Assembly (NCBI GenBank): GCA_032622095.1
Contig: CP136066.1
Coordinates: 133,455,917 to 133,519,916, forward strand
Length of the DNA: 64,000 nucleotides
Reading direction: 5' to 3'
Source of the DNA: Siphonodentalium dalli
Lineage: Eukaryota > Mollusca > Scaphopoda > Gadilida > Siphonodentaliidae
This document shows positions 24,738-36,462 of the stretch, one piece after another. Numbering within the stretch: the stretch's first letter is position 1; each line of letters begins with the position of its first letter. Both the position numbers and the translations under genes were made by a program. The notes under the pieces were generated by a model that saw only the letters and a program-made list of their open reading frames with translations, had not been told where the DNA came from and ran no database searches.

Positions 24738-25990
24738 ATACCGATATTATGACAAAAAGTTGAAATTAATATGTGAAAATATCTATTTCTTTTCAATTTC
24801 TAGCCGCCAATTTAGCAGCGATCTTGGCTGTGGGTATTAATTGTCAAACCCTAATGAATACTTCATGTCACTATTCCATATCAACATGTAATGGTCGATA
24901 GAAATCGCGAAACAATAACGCCCATCGTAAGAAAGTAAAGGAATGTAGACTTGTTTTCAAATTTCGGTCGCCATTTTGGCCGCCATCTTCGATTTGGAAA
25001 ACAATTTCTTGCATGAGATGTAAGGTAATTACTTCACCTCAGTATTTCCAACTCAACTGTAAGCATGGGTGGAGTTGTCTCGACAATAATGCCCAATGAT
25101 GTGAATATGAGGGAATTTCGGTGATTTTTCAAAATCTGTCTGCCATTGTGGGCGCCATTTTGGATTTGGCGGACTTTTATTTGGATATGGTACAAGGAAA
25201 GTTCTTCGCCTAAGTGTTCCCAACTCACAATAGTAATCAGGTGTGGAGTTTTCATGACAATAATGCTCAGACGATTTTTTATTTCTGGTGGCCATTTTGG
25301 CCGCCATCTTGGAATTGGGTAAATATTCCTCAACTCAGGTATAAGAGGAATCCTAGCTTGAGTATCTCCTGCACATATATATGCATGGGTGTTGTTATAA
25401 TAGCAATAACATTCATTGATTCGAAACATTACATCGCGTTATTAACGTAGATTCGGCTTTGACCTATTATACCGGCATTTGGGAAAACGTGATATCGGAC
25501 AAAAATATCCCACAATGAATGTATATTATGGTCCCCATGTGGTCGCCAATGACTCCTCTATGTGATAAATGTATAACATGACGCAAAGATGCCAACATTT
25601 TCCCACAGAGACAAACGAAAGGTGGTAACATGTAAGAAAAATAGCATATTTTTACATTTCGGCGGCCATCTTGGCCGCCATATTGGATTCTGGTGTCGGA
25701 TTTTTGGCTAATTTGTAAGGGTTGTATATTAGCATAACGAATCGAGCGGAAAACAAGACCGCATGTGATATCATCTTTACTATAACGGCGATCAAAGAGA
25801 CCTGGTGAATTTTTTTTAAATGGCCGCCATGATGGACGCCATCTTGTCTGGAGTCTCTGCGGCCACTTTTTTTTCTTGTTAACAAGTGAAAAAAATTAGA
25901 GGAGACCTTAATAAAGAAAATTAGTGGGGTGAAGTTGAGTCCTGGGGGGGGGGGGGGGGGTGCAGAGGTCGACCAATATCTCCTGGACTA
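24738..25990 (-). mobile_element. Inverted partial copy of the TAGTCCAGGA element family
   Basis: Read on the minus strand from 25990, it matches the element that starts at 12269: TAGTCCAGGA end, GGTCGACC-containing block, C/G homopolymer (17 G on plus at 25944-25960), GTGGGGTGAAGTTGAG block, then GGTCTCTTTGATCGCCG and the ~175-bp AAGATGGCGGCC units. The similarity fades at about 24738, just right of the satellite, so the far end is missing. Its complete end at 25990 abuts copia pol sequence, implying insertion into that retrotransposon. Confidence 0.75.
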
Positions 25991-26860
25991 AAGACTCTGA
26001 ATCATTCCGATATATTGGATTAAACCTGAAGTTCGACAATGGCTTGATAACATTGGATAAGAATGTCTATCTGAAATGTTAAAAACAGATAACTATTCCG
26101 AAAGAAAGATTAAAAGAAAAGGATGAAAAATTAACCTGTAAGGAAAGAGAGTTAATGCAGTCAAAGTTAGGTCAACTTCAATGGATAGCAACACAAACCC
26201 GACCAGATATCCTATTTGAAACAATGTCAATCTCAAATTCTTTCGACAAAGTGAAAGACAATATGGAACTCAACTAATTGATACGAAGAGTGAAATCTGA
26301 TAATATTCAATTAAAGTTCAGAAACTTTAAAGGAGAACAGCGTGATCCAATAAAAATAAAAGTGTATAGTGATGCATCATTTGGAAACTTAGTGGATGGA
26401 GGAAGTCAGGGGGGATTTCTCATATTGTTGGAGAATTCGGATGGCGAGATCATTCCGTTCTCATGGCAGTCAAAACACATTCGGAGGATTGATCGCAGTA
26501 CACTAGCTACAGAAACACTAGCAATGTCAGACGCCATTGATTGTGCAATTGCTATCAACCTTGCAATTCTATTCTGAATTATATGGTGGAAAATTACTGC
26601 AAATAGACTGTCACCAATAACCATTCTCTCTTTGACTATCTCCATTCGACAAATAGTGTTGGTGAGAAGAGACTTAGAATTGACATCAATAGTATAAAAG
26701 AATTGCTTAGCAAGGGTGACATCATACAGATTATTTGGAAGAAAACGAAAATCAACTGGCGGACTCCTGAACAAAGAAGGGAGCATCTTCTCTGACAATC
26801 TTGGGATTGTTGGAGACCGGACGATTGTAGCGAGTTCGAGAAACGTGATGTAAATATAGA
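25991..26860 (+). pseudogene. Ty1/copia pol fragment (end of reverse transcriptase and RNase H), broken
   Basis: The plus-strand translation holds ESFRYIGLNLKFDNG, then LGQLQWIATQTRPDILFE, the classic copia connection between RT and RNase H. RNase H text follows: VYSDASFGN, GGSQGGFLI, SWQSKHIRRIDRSTLATETLAM. After a frameshift near 26576 come HSTNSVGEKRLRID and IKELLSKGDI, the copia RNase H C-terminal part. In-frame stops (for example after NVYLKC and DNMELN) plus the frameshift show it is dead. The 99-codon open stretch 26278-26577 is the best preserved part. Known copia Pol continues to just before the 3' LTR, and a purine-rich tract follows at 26869. Confidence 0.85.
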
Positions 26861-26868
26861 TAGTGTAC

Positions 26869-26882
26869 AAAGAGAAGGGGAG
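26869..26882 (+). other. Candidate polypurine tract and start of a 3' LTR
   Basis: AAAGAGAAGGGGAG ends at 26882 and is followed at 26884 by TGTTGGTGTTATAAACTATG. A purine tract followed by TG is what precedes a 3' LTR. The position, just after the copia RNase H remnant, fits. The other LTR end and a second LTR copy were not found, so this remains inference. Confidence 0.4.
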
Positions 26883-26883
26883 T

Positions 26884-28545
26884 TGTTGGTGTTATAAACT
26901 ATGTATAGACTATAGATGCAACCAGCTATAGACACTACACTTCCTGTTGCTACTTTTTGGTGTGACTGAGGGAAGACATGTTGCTGAAGACATCTTGTTG
27001 GACACAACTTGTGTGAGTGATTAGTCAATTAACAAGTCACCCCAACTCACACTGTAAATAGTCACTTCAATATAAACCGGAAGATGCACAACCCTTAGCA
27101 ATAATGCCAATCGGCGATACTGAGTATAAATACAGATTCAGATTGGTGTAACAGTAGACATAGCCAACCCGACATGTTACCAGCTTGGGGTTCACTCTCT
27201 TTGTGTCGCCTTCTACCGTGTTGTGCCACTGGAAGTTTTGGTCTAACTGATTTTGACTCCGGCTCCAAGCGTGCCTATATAAAGTACCATGTACGCCAGC
27301 TGGTGGTCGAGCAGACAAGTCACAGTGCTTGCATTGTCTTTTTGCTGTTCCCGCTGACAGGTTCTGAGTCACCTGTGAGTTGTGCGGTCGTTCTTTGCGA
27401 CTTTAATAGCCACCAGGTTGACTCGTCGTGAGTGTTTTTGGACCTGGCAGAGGATTATGGAGTTAATCCCCTCTGCTTTGTTAGCAGCCTTGGACAGATT
27501 ATGCATTGTGGATACCCTTGGCTGGAATCTACACCAGGCTAAGGGGGGGGGGGCTTCGTGTACCAGTCTGTGGAGTACAAGACTGTAGCAGCTGGAAACC
27601 TTCAGGGGCCACGGTTTTGCTCAGGAATGCCACCACTGGAGCAGGGAAGGGAAAGAAGACAAAGACCCATGCACGACACAGGGACACAGTTCGAAGGGCT
27701 GAGTGGAGGAAGAAGTTGGCAGCAATTGATCGGCCAGCTGTCACTTCCCACTCGGCTGCGACGACTGATGATTACCACCCCTCGTCCACCAAAGATGCCA
27801 ACAGACAGGAGCTATCTGATGCCTAGATGGCCCCCTCCTGCCAATAAACAAGAAACCAGAGGGATACTGACTAATAGTTTATTTTCTCAGTAGCTGTCCT
27901 GGTCCTCTACTATCTTCAGTCATGAGGGACATAGTCATACACTGGCAGTTGTGACTGTTAATCAAGCTCTCAGTGGAGTTCTCTATATTTATCTAATGAT
28001 ACATTGGATCATGACATGGTTCCCTGCTCTATCTTCCATCATGCATGGTGAGGCTGGGGTAGAGATTTATGGCATAATTGATATAATGCAGAATATATCA
28101 ACATGTTATATTCATCATTTAATTTTTTTAATATATACTTTGTGTGTCATAAGCATTCGGATATCTTATGACATACACAATGGAAACATGTGACAACAGT
28201 TCTACACGTGAACTGTCAAGAGAGTGAAGAAGATGAAAAAGTGAATAGGATGAAGCGAAGGAAGAAGAGAAGGAAAAGAGGTTTCCTCAAAAGTTTTACT
28301 TGCTCGGTTGTCTCGCTAGCATGAACTGTATGGCACTACCTGGGATGTTTCTTCCAAAATCAAGGGGGTGGGTCCAAGTTTGAGCAATGTCAGAATCTGA
28401 ATTATGAGCTCTTTCACGTAACATAATCATATCTGATTCATGACTAAATAAAATTTACATGAAATCTGTTTCAGAAGAGTACATTCCCATCAAATTTGGA
28501 TATTATCTTTACTTCTCGTGCCTCCTCCTGGGCTTGCATTCTAAT
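26884..28545. other. Possible LTR remnant, otherwise unrecognised
   Basis: This stretch contains TATA-like sequences (around 27083 and 27126), a 10-bp G run at 27543-27552 and several short frames on both strands (for example 27506-27826 plus and 27067-27372 minus). None matches a domain I know. The first few hundred bases may be a solo or 3' LTR of the adjacent copia remnant, since they follow the polypurine-like tract. Confidence 0.3.
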
Positions 28546-28664
28546 CCATATAGTTCAGTGAAGGGCTTTCCTTGGCGGAAAAATATAATTTTTATAATAA
28601 TAATAAAAATTTTATAATAATAATTAATTTTTCCTTAAGGGAAGCCCAAAACTGAACTATCATA
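28546..28664. mobile_element. Short MITE-like inverted repeat
   Basis: ATAGTTCAGTGAAGGGCTTT at the left is mirrored by GAAGCCCAAAACTGAACTAT at the right, with an AT-rich centre of TAATAATAATAA. CAT flanks both ends, a possible 3-bp duplication. A partial related copy with the same ATAGTTCAGTTTC and CTTTCCTTAAGGAAAAAT blocks lies at ~28852-28905. Confidence 0.6.
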
Positions 28665-28905
28665 GATCCCTCCCATGGTGGTGCCATTCCCAACCCCGCA
28701 ACTAAATAAAACTGACTGGTTAGCAGTTACAATGTGGGATTATACTGGATGCATTCATGTGTGACTAATCCGAGCACGGATGTAAACGGAGTGGCAAGAC
28801 AATAAATTTTAACCCTCCTGATTGACACAAGGCCGGAGATATAATCCATATAGTTCATAGTTCAGTTTCACGCTTTCCTTAAGGAAAAATAAATTATAAA
28901 AATTA

Positions 28906-30596
28906 TATATATATGGCTATAAAATATGTTTCAACAAAACACCGCAGACACCCACTTACCACTGGTTACATAAAGTTACCTATACTATAATTTTACCCAA
29001 TGTTATTCACTTGAAATGTTTTTATTTATCACTCTGCAGGTGACACCAGCCAATGTCTGTCCCTCAATAACAATGACAAGCGTTTCACTGGCTGGTCCAT
29101 TCAACGAGCATTATTGTTACGCAGGGAGAGCTTGACCCATTTTCGTGGACCGAAACTACAGGTTGGTGATTGACCAATCAGAAATGCTTCCACATTGGGT
29201 CACTTACAATATCAGGCTGTTGACTTCGATGACCGGGAAGAAAATAAATATTTATCTCGGAAAAGGGTATCCAAAAGTCATGTAAATGATGTAATCTTGA
29301 GATGGGACCTTTGCGTGCCGATGAATAAATTATTAAGCAACAGGTATTAACAAAGAAATACATTACCCGTGTTATTTTTCGATTTATAATGTTCCCTGTC
29401 AAAACTTCAAAAAGTTCCCAGGTTTTGTACTGGTCGAATATGGTCTCTACGGGCATCAGCCAGAGTAGCGATTCATGGCATGATCTAATAGGCAATAAGT
29501 TAAACTATTAATAAAGGAGGTTGGAACCTTAAATTAAACCTAGTAATTCTTGTTGATTAGTCAAATTTCTCCCTCTGATTGAAATTATCACCTAGGAAAC
29601 AAAAATGGCCCCTTTATTAATCTGGTAATTTTTGCATGTCACGCTTGGTGTAAACTTAGCCAGACTAGAATGGCAGCCAGGAGGCGCAGTGCCTTTACAA
29701 ATTTTCTATGAAGTTATCACAAAAAATTATAAGATACAAATCACATTTGTCAGCAGTACTTAGACGAGTTTGATCCAAAATTTTCCACACAGAAATTTTT
29801 ATATATCATTCTTCCTAAAGTGTGTGTATGTATATAATTTGGAGATTGAAATGACATAAATATCTTTCAGTATACCTTTCATATGAATCAGTATGATGCA
29901 ATTATTGAGTTTATACCAGATTATTAAATGGTGGCTGCACATACTGTCTCATGCCTTAATCAGATGTGACTTTAATTCTTATCTCCATGTCAGTATCTAC
30001 ATGGTTAATGTTTAACAGGAAACTTAGATACACTATTTTTTCAATCATCAATCATAGAACTCACTAACTCATTGAAACCTTGGGCAGGGACATGGGAATG
30101 GCAGTATTTTTAGTTTTGGCTAATTGAATGACCCCATAAACGAAAGTTCATTTGATTTTATTCATCGAACCTCAAGTTAACATAGTCTGTATGGCATTCA
30201 TTATTTGCAGACGATACGTCTAGTTCTGATGAATGAAATCAAATGAAATTGTGTGTTTTAACAAAACTACAGAGTGATATATAACAATGATTTACTTCAT
30301 AAACATTTTATTTTATACATTTTATTTGATGAATCACAGTGAGAACATAAATGGCATAGTCATACTGAAGCATTCACATATGAATTAGTAAACAAATTTA
30401 GATACATATCTATGTTAACTTCTGAGAGAGAGTTGTTATAATATCAGTGGGGAATTACTTGTAAAGTGCCAAGTTTGTGCTCAAAATCTGATTGAGGAGA
30501 AGGTAGACATTAGATATGAATATCAGTATGCTTTGGTGTATGCCCACAAACTGCATGAAACTGTCCACAGTCCATTATGTTGATATATGAATTGGG
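28906..30596. other. Region with no recognised gene
   Basis: The only assigned structure is the short repeat at 29360-29450 shared with 8935-9010. A 105-codon minus-strand frame (29178-29495) overlaps that repeat and looks non-coding. The rest is AT-rich with no domain-like translation. Confidence 0.4.
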
Positions 30597-31518
30597 TTAT
30601 GTTCTAGTGCTGGGACGGTTGTCCGGATAACCGGTTACGGTTTGGTAACGCGTGTCAACCGGTTGGAGGAGGCCCCCAACCGGATAACCGTAATATTGAT
30701 AACGATCGTATTATCATCGTAGTACTCCGTGTAAATGTTGCCGAAATCATTTACGGAAGTTTAAGTAACGAGAGTAAGTAATAAGAAGCCGCTTAGAAGC
30801 GATTTGGACAGTTGATTGTGTATTCGTATACCCCACTACACATGCCTGTTTGATCACCGGCGGCTTTTCTAGACATGAAACCAACAACTCTGTGAATCAC
30901 TTGTTACACATTCAATGCCAATTTCCTTGGGCGGCATTACACGACGTTCCGGTTGCACGTGCACCGCTGCATACATTCAAAGCAATCAAGTCTAGACTTT
31001 TACTACGTCATCAATAGTATGTCTGTTTTCTTGAAACGAAAAAAAAGAAGGAATGGGCGATATGCAAGGCCTGCCGAATGTGATTCATTTATTCTGGATT
31101 AACATCCAATATGAAGTCACACATCCAGAAAAAACACAGGCCTACTGGGAGTGGGAAATCAGAGTATATCTAGTATGTGTTCGATAACTTTATTTCATAA
31201 ACACTGGATGATTTAATTTTGTTTGAATTTGTTTATTAAATAATTGGAAGTAACATCGTGTAATACATGCCTGCCTATACCCAGACACTAGTAAACATTA
31301 CTAAACAACAGTAAGGAAGTGCCAACGAGGAACACACGATACGAATGTATTCAAATATGATGTTCGAAAATAGGTCTGTGCAGCTATGTGGTACATATAT
31401 CACTATTGTTGTTGATATATATGCCGTAAGATGCAAATCAAGTATCATAGGATTATCCAGCTATGGAAATGTAGTAGTTATATAGCTATGTGGTATATAT
31501 ACAACACGTGTACGCTTT

Positions 31519-32061
31519 GTCAATAACCCCTATATATGCAACCAAGTTAAATATGTTAACTACCTTTATATATACAGAACGAGATCGAATAGTGCCGATA
31601 TGTCCGATATGGATGGAGTAGCTCCACTTCAAGACATAGACGGGATAGATGTCGAGGGAATATTCCTTGATCAAACCAATATTTACAGAACGAGATCGAA
31701 TAGGTCCGACATGGATGGAGTCGCTCCACTTCAAGACATAGACGGGATAGATGTCGAGGGAATATTCCTTGATCAAACCATTCCGTTTGAGGATGAAGTT
31801 GTTATGACATCAACACCAAAGTCGTCAAAAAAGTCAACCTCTGGGTCTGAGCCTGAGATTGAGAGTGCGTTAACATGCGGCATATGTGAGAAATCATTCA
31901 AATCGGCGATTTGATTAAATCGACACACGAAAAAGCATTCGGGGAAAATGATGGCATGCGAGCATTTCCATATCGGACATATCGGCACTATTCGATCTTG
32001 TTCTGTAAATATAAAAGTAGTTAACATATTTAACTTGGTCGCATATATCGGGGTTATTGAC
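31519..32061. repeat. Inverted-repeat cassette inside the hAT-like element
   Basis: Arms 31519-31613 and 31967-32061 are inverted copies of about 95 bp (for example AGTTAAATATGTTAACTAC versus GTAGTTAACATATTTAACT). They enclose the coding-like segment 31614-31966. The left arm overlaps the start of the reading frame. The cassette could be a nested foldback element or an inverted duplication that arose in place. Confidence 0.75.
31600..31914 (+). pseudogene. Acidic repeat protein with a C2H2 zinc finger cut by an in-frame stop
   Basis: The 104-residue frame has a tandem duplication of the segment MDGVAPLQDIDGIDVEGIF (about residues 4-22 and 38-56), at the DNA level a direct duplication of ~95 bp. 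A Ser/Thr/Lys-rich linker follows, then CGICEKSFKSAI. The next codon is TGA (31912-31914), and the following codons read LNRHTKKHSG. Ignoring the stop, spacing is C-x2-C-x3-F-x5-L-x2-H-x3-H, the exact C2H2 finger pattern, so the stop sits in the x5 loop and probably inactivated a real finger. The protein is not recognised otherwise. It may be a captured host gene piece or an element-encoded DNA-binding protein. Confidence 0.55.
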
Positions 32062-32955
32062 ATGCTTGGGAGATGTTTGGCTTCGAATCGGCTCAATCGC
32101 ACCCACCGATAAGTGTATAATTTTGAAAAAAATGATGGATGTTTTGTCAACAATGCCAGTATTTTGGCCAAGGGTATCCAGTTGGTGGCACCACTACAGC
32201 AGCGTGTATCGTTTGCTCAGACATTTAACCACTGCCAGCACCCTTCACAATAACCAGTTCACTGGGTTAAATCAATGATAGGTAATACGTACCGTTCCAT
32301 TGTCCTAACAAATGGACTTTGGCGGCGAAAACTCAATTTCACCGCCACGGAAAACACAAATTTTACTTGTTGCCGCGTTGGCCATCCTTGTTTTCCCGGG
32401 ATATCCTTGTTTTCCCGGGATCGGTTCCTCCGTGTGAGTATATGTACCTTCAGTATCTTGTGGGCTAATCGTGCCCGGGATATACACAAGGGAGGAACTA
32501 TATTTCGTCGCTGAAGGTTTTGCCAGCAAGCGTTGTTTATGCGGTGCGGAACTCCCGTAAACATCGATATACTAACACACCACTAATATATATTATATTT
32601 TAGTTTGTTTTGGCTGGAACCTGAATTAATTTATACACATTTACAACTAATTGATCGCCGTATCCGGAAGGCCGAAACATCGTTTGTGATCGCATGTATA
32701 TCAACGACGTTTCCGGGACGCGTAAAGCTGCGTAATGAACACTTGTTTTGCCAATATAATGACCAGTGTATTCAATCTCGTACTTAGGGTAATGCTGGTT
32801 GCGGTTAACCGGTTATGGTTAGGTTAATGCCTGTGGTTAACCGGTTAGGAAAAAACCCCAACCGTCCCAGCACTATTATGTTCCTTGATGGGTCTCAAGT
32901 TACTGTGCATACAACTCTTTAAAATCCAAACTGAAGGTTTACATGTAAAATAAAT

Positions 32956-33741
32956 TAAAGTGTCAATGACACTGTAGCTCAACTGGGAGTACATTTCTGG
33001 CTGACCAATGAATAGAATGATAAAGAAGAAGGAAAGTCAAAAAGTTACAGTAAAGGGCTTGTATTGTGAAGATGAAATTATTTTCATTTCAAACATTTCA
33101 CCAATAAATGTGGGCTGCAGGGTGTGCAGATGGATTAAAATTTGAAGTCCAAGATGGCTGCTGGCAGCCATGTTTTATATCCAATTTCAAAAATAATTGT
33201 TGGCTCCCATTTTGAGGTTACCTCAAATATCCTTATGAAGTTTGGTGACGATTGGAGGAGAGCTGTGGCCTGTGAATTAGTCATACAAAGAGTAAAATCC
33301 AAGATGGCTGCTGGCAAAAATTTGATGGCTCCCATCTAGTGGTCACCCAAAATATTTATATGAAGTTTGGTGATGATCGGATGAGCGATATGGTCTATAG
33401 GGTGTGCCAAAGGATTTAGTCATGCAAAGAGTAAAATCCAAGATGGCTGCCGGTGGCCATGTGTTTTAACTAATTTTGGAAATAATCGATAGATCCCATC
33501 TAGAGGTCAACCTGAAGATCCATATGAAGTTTGATGATGATCGGATGAGGGATGTAGTCTGTAGGATGTGCCAAAGGATTTAGTCATTCAAAGAGTAAAA
33601 TCCAAGATGGCTGCCGGTGGCCATGTTTTACATCGAAAATCGTTCCAAGTTTAAAAGCTCCGATCTAGAGGTGATCTTAAACATGTCTAAATTTTGTGCA
33701 GGCCAGTGCAGGGTGTGCCTTGACCTTGCCAAGTTGAGCTA
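32956..33741 (+). mobile_element. Short pearl/Helitron-like element with three to four tandem units
   Basis: It begins with AAGTGTCAATGACACTGTAG, the palindromic start of this family, then carries three to four diverged units with AAGATGGCTGCTGG and 'tatgaagtttggtgatgatcgg'. It ends AAGTTGAGCTAA. It lies 80 bp right of the hAT-like element that ends at 32875. No coding capacity. Confidence 0.7.
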
Positions 33742-35939
33742 AAAATCACTTGAAACATATGCCTAATGTTGGTAGTATAAACACACATCATAAGCCACAT
33801 ATACATGTACCTGAACTGCTGAAATACCATCAATTCAAACAAGTCTTCACTCATTCAGTGCCAACTGTTCAGGGGTATTTCCGCTAACAGTGCACCAAGT
33901 TCCCTAGCCATGTTATCACTTTTCATTAGTTTTGGAACCAATATGTATTCCTGTCAATTTCTTCAATGTGTTTTACCAAGAATGGACCCCTTTTATAGTA
34001 GAAACATTTAATTTGTTGGGGCTCTTGAAATTTGTCTATTGATGAGAATGCTGATAGTGGGTTATTATGGTAACAACACTGATGAATGACACCACATCTG
34101 AATATGGTCATCCTTGTCCTGGTGACCAAAATTGCATCTCTCTGTTCTTTCGAATTTCAGATGCTGTAAACCATGCCCCACTGCTTGCCCATAATTAAGA
34201 ATAACTGGAGTTCCATAAACAGTCCCATATATGATTGATTATGTGGTTATTCTATGATTACTTATTATCAAAGATATAAACAGGCCCAAGGAAATATGGT
34301 AAAAATATGTAAGTAGGCCGAGTACCATTGTGATAAAAACAGACTGGGTTTTTTTATGACAAATGACGTAATGATAATTAAAACAGACAAGTCTTACAAA
34401 ATGTGATATGTAGTCTGCAGTGTTTCAATCATTATGCTACGATTCTTATGGCAACACGATATTTCATCACCGGCTCCGAATGAGTTAACTTTAATAGATG
34501 GCAGACTCCAGACCCCCCCCCCAAAACGATAAAAGTAGCTTCCAACTATGTTTTAAATTGGGCAACACAGTTTTCTTGTTATAGGTAGATAATATTTGAT
34601 TTCATCTCAACCAAATGGACCTTGAAGTAAGTTCTTCGCTTGTCGTACCTCAAAATGTCCAAAAGATCTACAAACTACACAGGTTTTCAGTGGTGCTACT
34701 GCAATGGGAATGCCAGCTTCTTGAATCTCGAACATCTGTATAGTGAGGTTGTGATGGCCAGTTATATTTTATCCCTAAAAAAGAAAATACAAATGGATGT
34801 GTTACTTGAAATTGATGTTCAAATAGAATGTTTGCAACTCTGATCAGAGTCTCACAATCCGATTGGTTGATTTAGATGGTGAGATGAGGCAGCATGACCC
34901 TCCCACTTGAGATTGTCATTATATATATAGAACTTTATTCCACACCTGTTGGAATGAGGCACATGTATTCAACGGAATCCATATTGTGGTATACCACATG
35001 TTGAATACAAGCCAGATCTACTTTGTGTTGATGGTGTCGCCAAGAGCAATGATGTACATTATGTCAATGACCTGCTTCGAATGGTGCCCCGATAAATTAC
35101 CGGGTTTTTATCAGACTTAATAATAATAGCAATAAAGGTAATTATAATATCAATGGATGTCAGTTATTTATTGATCTTTATCCGACACAAGGATGAAGTA
35201 AATCAAAACAGAATGCAACTTGCATCATAATCTTGTAGTCTGGTGAAATGATTCTCGATTAAGATGCATGTTGTGTTCTATTTATATCTTCAGCTTCCAA
35301 TAATGAGTATTTCCACTTTTTCAATTAGTTGAATATTCTTGATTATATTTCAGAATTCAGCAAAAGTTCACGTTAACATTACGAATTTGCAATAAAAGGT
35401 TTTCGCGCCAAAATGAAATTTTATAGGTTTTACGACTTCTTTGAAGCAAACCGACGATATGCTTCATGTACTGTGAATATATAGCTATTATGCATGATAT
35501 AATTTATCAAATGCATCCTCTGACATATATACAAAGCACAAAAAAATAAACAAACTTATATGCATTACGATAAATTAAAACAAAAAGCTCTTTATTGTAA
35601 AACCGAGTCGGCAAGATTGTTTTGGATGCGCAATATTCTGAATATATGTGTATATATTGCGCTCAGAATACACATGATTCATAACTGTGAAAATAAATAT
35701 TTCATATCATATAGCTTGGTATAATTGATTAAATTCCACAACAATAAACCAAATTATTTTTGTTATACCTGTTACGATAAATTAAAACGGGCAAGTGTTT
35801 ATTTACATGTAGATAACTGTGCGTAAAACCAAAATAATATACGATAATTAATTAATACGTCATGGTAGAATATACTTAATAATATTACAAAGTCTTCATC
35901 TCTTTTACGAGAACAGTTAGGCCCTACCTAAAATACGGG
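33742..35939. other. Gene-free region
   Basis: AT-rich sequence with only short frames (largest 67 codons). A 10-C run lies near 34514-34523. A block around ATTACGATAAATTAAAAC occurs twice (35565 and 35770). I could support no gene, exon or transposon end. Confidence 0.4.
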
Positions 35940-36350
35940 CATGGCTTTATAATATTTACACACTAAGTGTTGTCATCACTAAATCCACCATTCCGATTGG
36001 TCGGCGCCCACGTGGCTAGTTGCAGTTATTTCTCGGTGAATGCGCAATGCCTCATAACTCCAAGCTAATAACACAATCGATACGTCATTAGGTTTGGAAA
36101 GACGAACGCGTAATGTGTTGGGCGCATTTGGACTCGGGCATGATTGACTTAATACATCATCGGTTTTCAATATGAAGAGAAATTGTTCCTATTAACTTTT
36201 GCCAAGGGTGCTATTGGGTATTTTGGGCTGATTTTGTCACGTTACACTTTTCGATTTAAATATATTTACAAAAGTAGCCTTTTCGCTAAATGTATATAAA
36301 TATAAGGATTAACTATCATGTGGACTATTTTTATGGAGATGTAACGGTGA
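35940..36350 (+). repeat. Dispersed element copy (inverted relative of 15412-15817)
   Basis: It is the reverse complement of 15412-15817 with moderate divergence. Here its end leads straight into the large palindrome at 36302-36462, suggesting that the palindrome arose from two head-to-head copies of this element's terminus. Confidence 0.7.
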
Positions 36351-36462
36351 GGTAAGTGGTCATAACTTGTATGTAAAACCCTTCGGGTTTTACACAAGTT
36401 ATGTCCACTTACCTCACCGTTACATCTCCATAAAAACAGTCCACATGACAGTTAATCCTTAT
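36302..36462. repeat. ~160-bp near-perfect palindrome (hairpin)
   Basis: Both arms (about 75 bp) carry TCATGTGGACT, TTTTTATGGAGATGTAACGG and TGAGGTAAGTGG in opposite orientation, with only about three substitutions and a 2-nt bulge. The centre is AAAACCCTTCGGGTTTT. Transcribed from either strand it would form a long hairpin. It lies downstream of the HMG20 3' end. A 141-codon frame starting inside it (36367-36792) is probably an artefact. Confidence 0.9.

Larger units (their letters stand above)
30605..32875 (+). mobile_element. hAT-like transposon, 2.27 kb, perfect 8-bp target duplication
   Basis: The left end TAGTGCTGGGACGGTTG and right end CAACCGTCCCAGCACTA are inverted copies, each followed by CCGGTTA-type motifs. 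TTATGTTC flanks both sides (30597-30604 and 32876-32883). TAGTG/CAGTG-type ends with 8-bp duplications are classic for hAT. A 1.15-kb relative in inverted orientation, with its own duplication, lies at 54348-55499. The two share outer sequence (about 30780-31020 and 32600-32875) but the shorter copy lacks the central block. The centre here holds a zinc-finger-like frame flanked by 95-bp inverted arms, not a recognisable hAT transposase. Confidence 0.92.

Noticed and set aside
26406-26870. 154-codon minus-strand frame
   Set aside because: It is the antisense shadow of the copia RNase H remnant on the plus strand.
27506-27893. Overlapping plus-strand frames of 106 and 111 codons downstream of the copia remnant
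   Set aside because: They overlap in different frames without recognisable domains. A Gag or LTR-linked origin is possible but cannot be supported.
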